Below, one piece after another: positions 5,488-6,294 of a stretch of 6,294 nt of DNA. The notes beneath the pieces are model-generated. The model was given only the letters and a program-made list of their open reading frames with translations. It was not told the DNA's origin and did not search any database. A program made the translations under genes and the position numbers. The stretch covers positions 1-6,294 of the forward strand of contig JABGRG010000157.1 of the NCBI GenBank assembly GCA_018648445.1, given 5' to 3'. Positions within the stretch are counted from its first letter, which is position 1, and each line of letters opens with the position of its first letter. This stretch comes from Rhodospirillales bacterium (GTDB lineage Bacteria > Pseudomonadota > Alphaproteobacteria > Rhodospirillales_A > JACZKS01).

Positions 5488-6294
5488 ATGACCCAACCCT
5501 TGCGGCGCAGAACCACCTGCCGATTGTGTGGTGATGGCGATTTGGAAAAGGTTCTGGCCCTGACGCCGACCCCGCCCGCCAATGCGTTTGTCTCCGACGA
5601 TCAGTTGTCGGAGGAGCAGCCTGTCTTTCCGTTGGATCTATTCATGTGCAGGGCCTGTGCCCACGTTCAGATGCTGGACGTGGTCGATCCGGCCGTCCTG
5701 TTCGAAAATTACGTCTATGTTTCCGGTACTTCGCCCGTATTCGTACGTCACTTCGAAGACTATGCGACGACGCTGATCGATCGCTTTGACCCGCCTGCAG
5801 GCTCCTTGGTGGTCGATATCGGATCAAATGACGGTACCCTTTTGCGCTTTTTTCAGAACGCCGGTTTGAGCGGGCTTGGGATTGATCCGGCAAAGGGAAT
5901 TGCGCGCAAGGCCACCGCGGATGGGATTGAGACTTGGGGTACGTTCTTCGATGGCGAGGTCGCCCGGCAAATCGCCGCGCAAAAAGGAACCGCCTCTATC
6001 GTCACCGCTAATAACGTTTTCGCCCACGCCGACGATCTGGGCGGCATTGTCGACGGCGTGCGCCATTTGCTGGCACCAGACGGGGTGTTCGTCTTTGAGG
6101 TCTCTTATTTGGTGGATGTTTACGAAAACACGCTTTTCGACACCATCTATCATGAGCATTTGGCGTATCACTCCGTCAAACCACTGGCCCGTTTTTTTGA
6201 AGCTCGCGGAATGCGCCTGATCGAGGCAAGTCGCGTCGATACCCACGGCGGCAGCCTGCGCGCAATTGCGGCGTTGGCGGACGGCCCATACGAG
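5488..6294 (+). CDS. NDP-sugar C-methyltransferase (SAM-dependent), N-terminal 269 residues; runs off the right edge
   Basis: The frame opens at ATG 5488 and stays open for 269 codons to the edge; related enzymes are about 410 residues, so roughly a third is missing. The N-terminal zinc-binding domain has C11-x2-C14 and C54-x2-C57. The SAM-binding motif VVDIGSNDGTLL is at 108-119 and NNVFAH at 175-180. YHEHLAYHSVKPL begins at 221. This order (Zn domain, class I methyltransferase fold, then a C-terminal domain) defines the NovU/TylC3/TcaB9-type sugar C-methyltransferases. In TcaB9 the proposed catalytic residues, recalled as Tyr222, Glu224, His225 and His181, correspond closely to Y221, E223, H224 and H180 here. 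Such enzymes methylate a carbon next to the keto group of a dTDP- or GDP-keto-sugar, giving a branched sugar. The ribosome binding site is weak (GAGGA, 12 bases upstream), so translation may be coupled to the cupin. Methylated position and donor are unknown. Confidence 0.92.
   Translation, partial: MTQPLRRRTTCRLCGDGDLEKVLALTPTPPANAFVSDDQLSEEQPVFPLDLFMCRACAHVQMLDVVDPAVLFENYVYVSGTSPVFVRHFEDYATTLIDRFDPPAGSLVVDIGSNDGTLLRFFQNAGLSGLGIDPAKGIARKATADGIETWGTFFDGEVARQIAAQKGTASIVTANNVFAHADDLGGIVDGVRHLLAPDGVFVFEVSYLVDVYENTLFDTIYHEHLAYHSVKPLARFFEARGMRLIEASRVDTHGGSLRAIAALADGPYE

Noticed and set aside
5824..6246. 140-codon minus-strand open frame
   Set aside because: It is antisense to the C-methyltransferase, whose Zn, SAM and YHEH motifs run through the same stretch.

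Overview
This window looks like part of a surface-polysaccharide (O-antigen, capsule or exopolysaccharide) biosynthesis locus of a Gram-negative bacterium. All six genes I can support belong to families common in such loci: three glycosyltransferases, a glutamine-dependent asparagine synthase-type amidotransferase, a small cupin and a sugar C-methyltransferase. The moderate-to-high GC of the asnB and methyltransferase genes, the less GC-rich glycosyltransferases, and the protein style suggest a proteobacterium, perhaps an alphaproteobacterium. That assignment is inference; there is no rRNA or other marker gene here.

The layout is divergent around an intergenic stretch of about 700 bases. Reading leftwards on the minus strand are an AsnB-type asparagine synthase (1841-3598), a GT4-like glycosyltransferase (657-1817) and a second GT4-like glycosyltransferase (1-660, cut by the window edge). 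The two glycosyltransferases overlap by 4 bases (ATGA), so this is almost certainly one operon. Reading rightwards on the plus strand are a DPM1-like GT2 glycosyltransferase (4301-4996), a one-domain cupin (5018-5479) and a Zn-finger-type NDP-sugar C-methyltransferase (5488-6294, cut by the window edge). These are separated by 21 and 8 bases and look like a second operon. Both edge genes run through the window boundary without a stop.

The middle (3599-4300) has no convincing intact gene. It holds a candidate promoter on each side, several short perfect dyads (one, TGCAACCGGTTGCA, has the shape of a LacI-family operator), and stop-interrupted reading frames that may be the remnant of a lost gene.

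A possible joint role, by inference: the C-methyltransferase and cupin help make or modify a branched nucleotide sugar, the three glycosyltransferases add sugars to a lipid-linked repeat unit, and the AsnB-type enzyme either makes asparagine or amidates a uronic acid in the glycan. I saw no CRISPR array, tRNA, rRNA, insertion sequence or defence system. The genes are recognisable families; the points most worth checking are the regulatory dyads, the cupin's apparent four-histidine metal site, and the true substrate of the AsnB-type protein.
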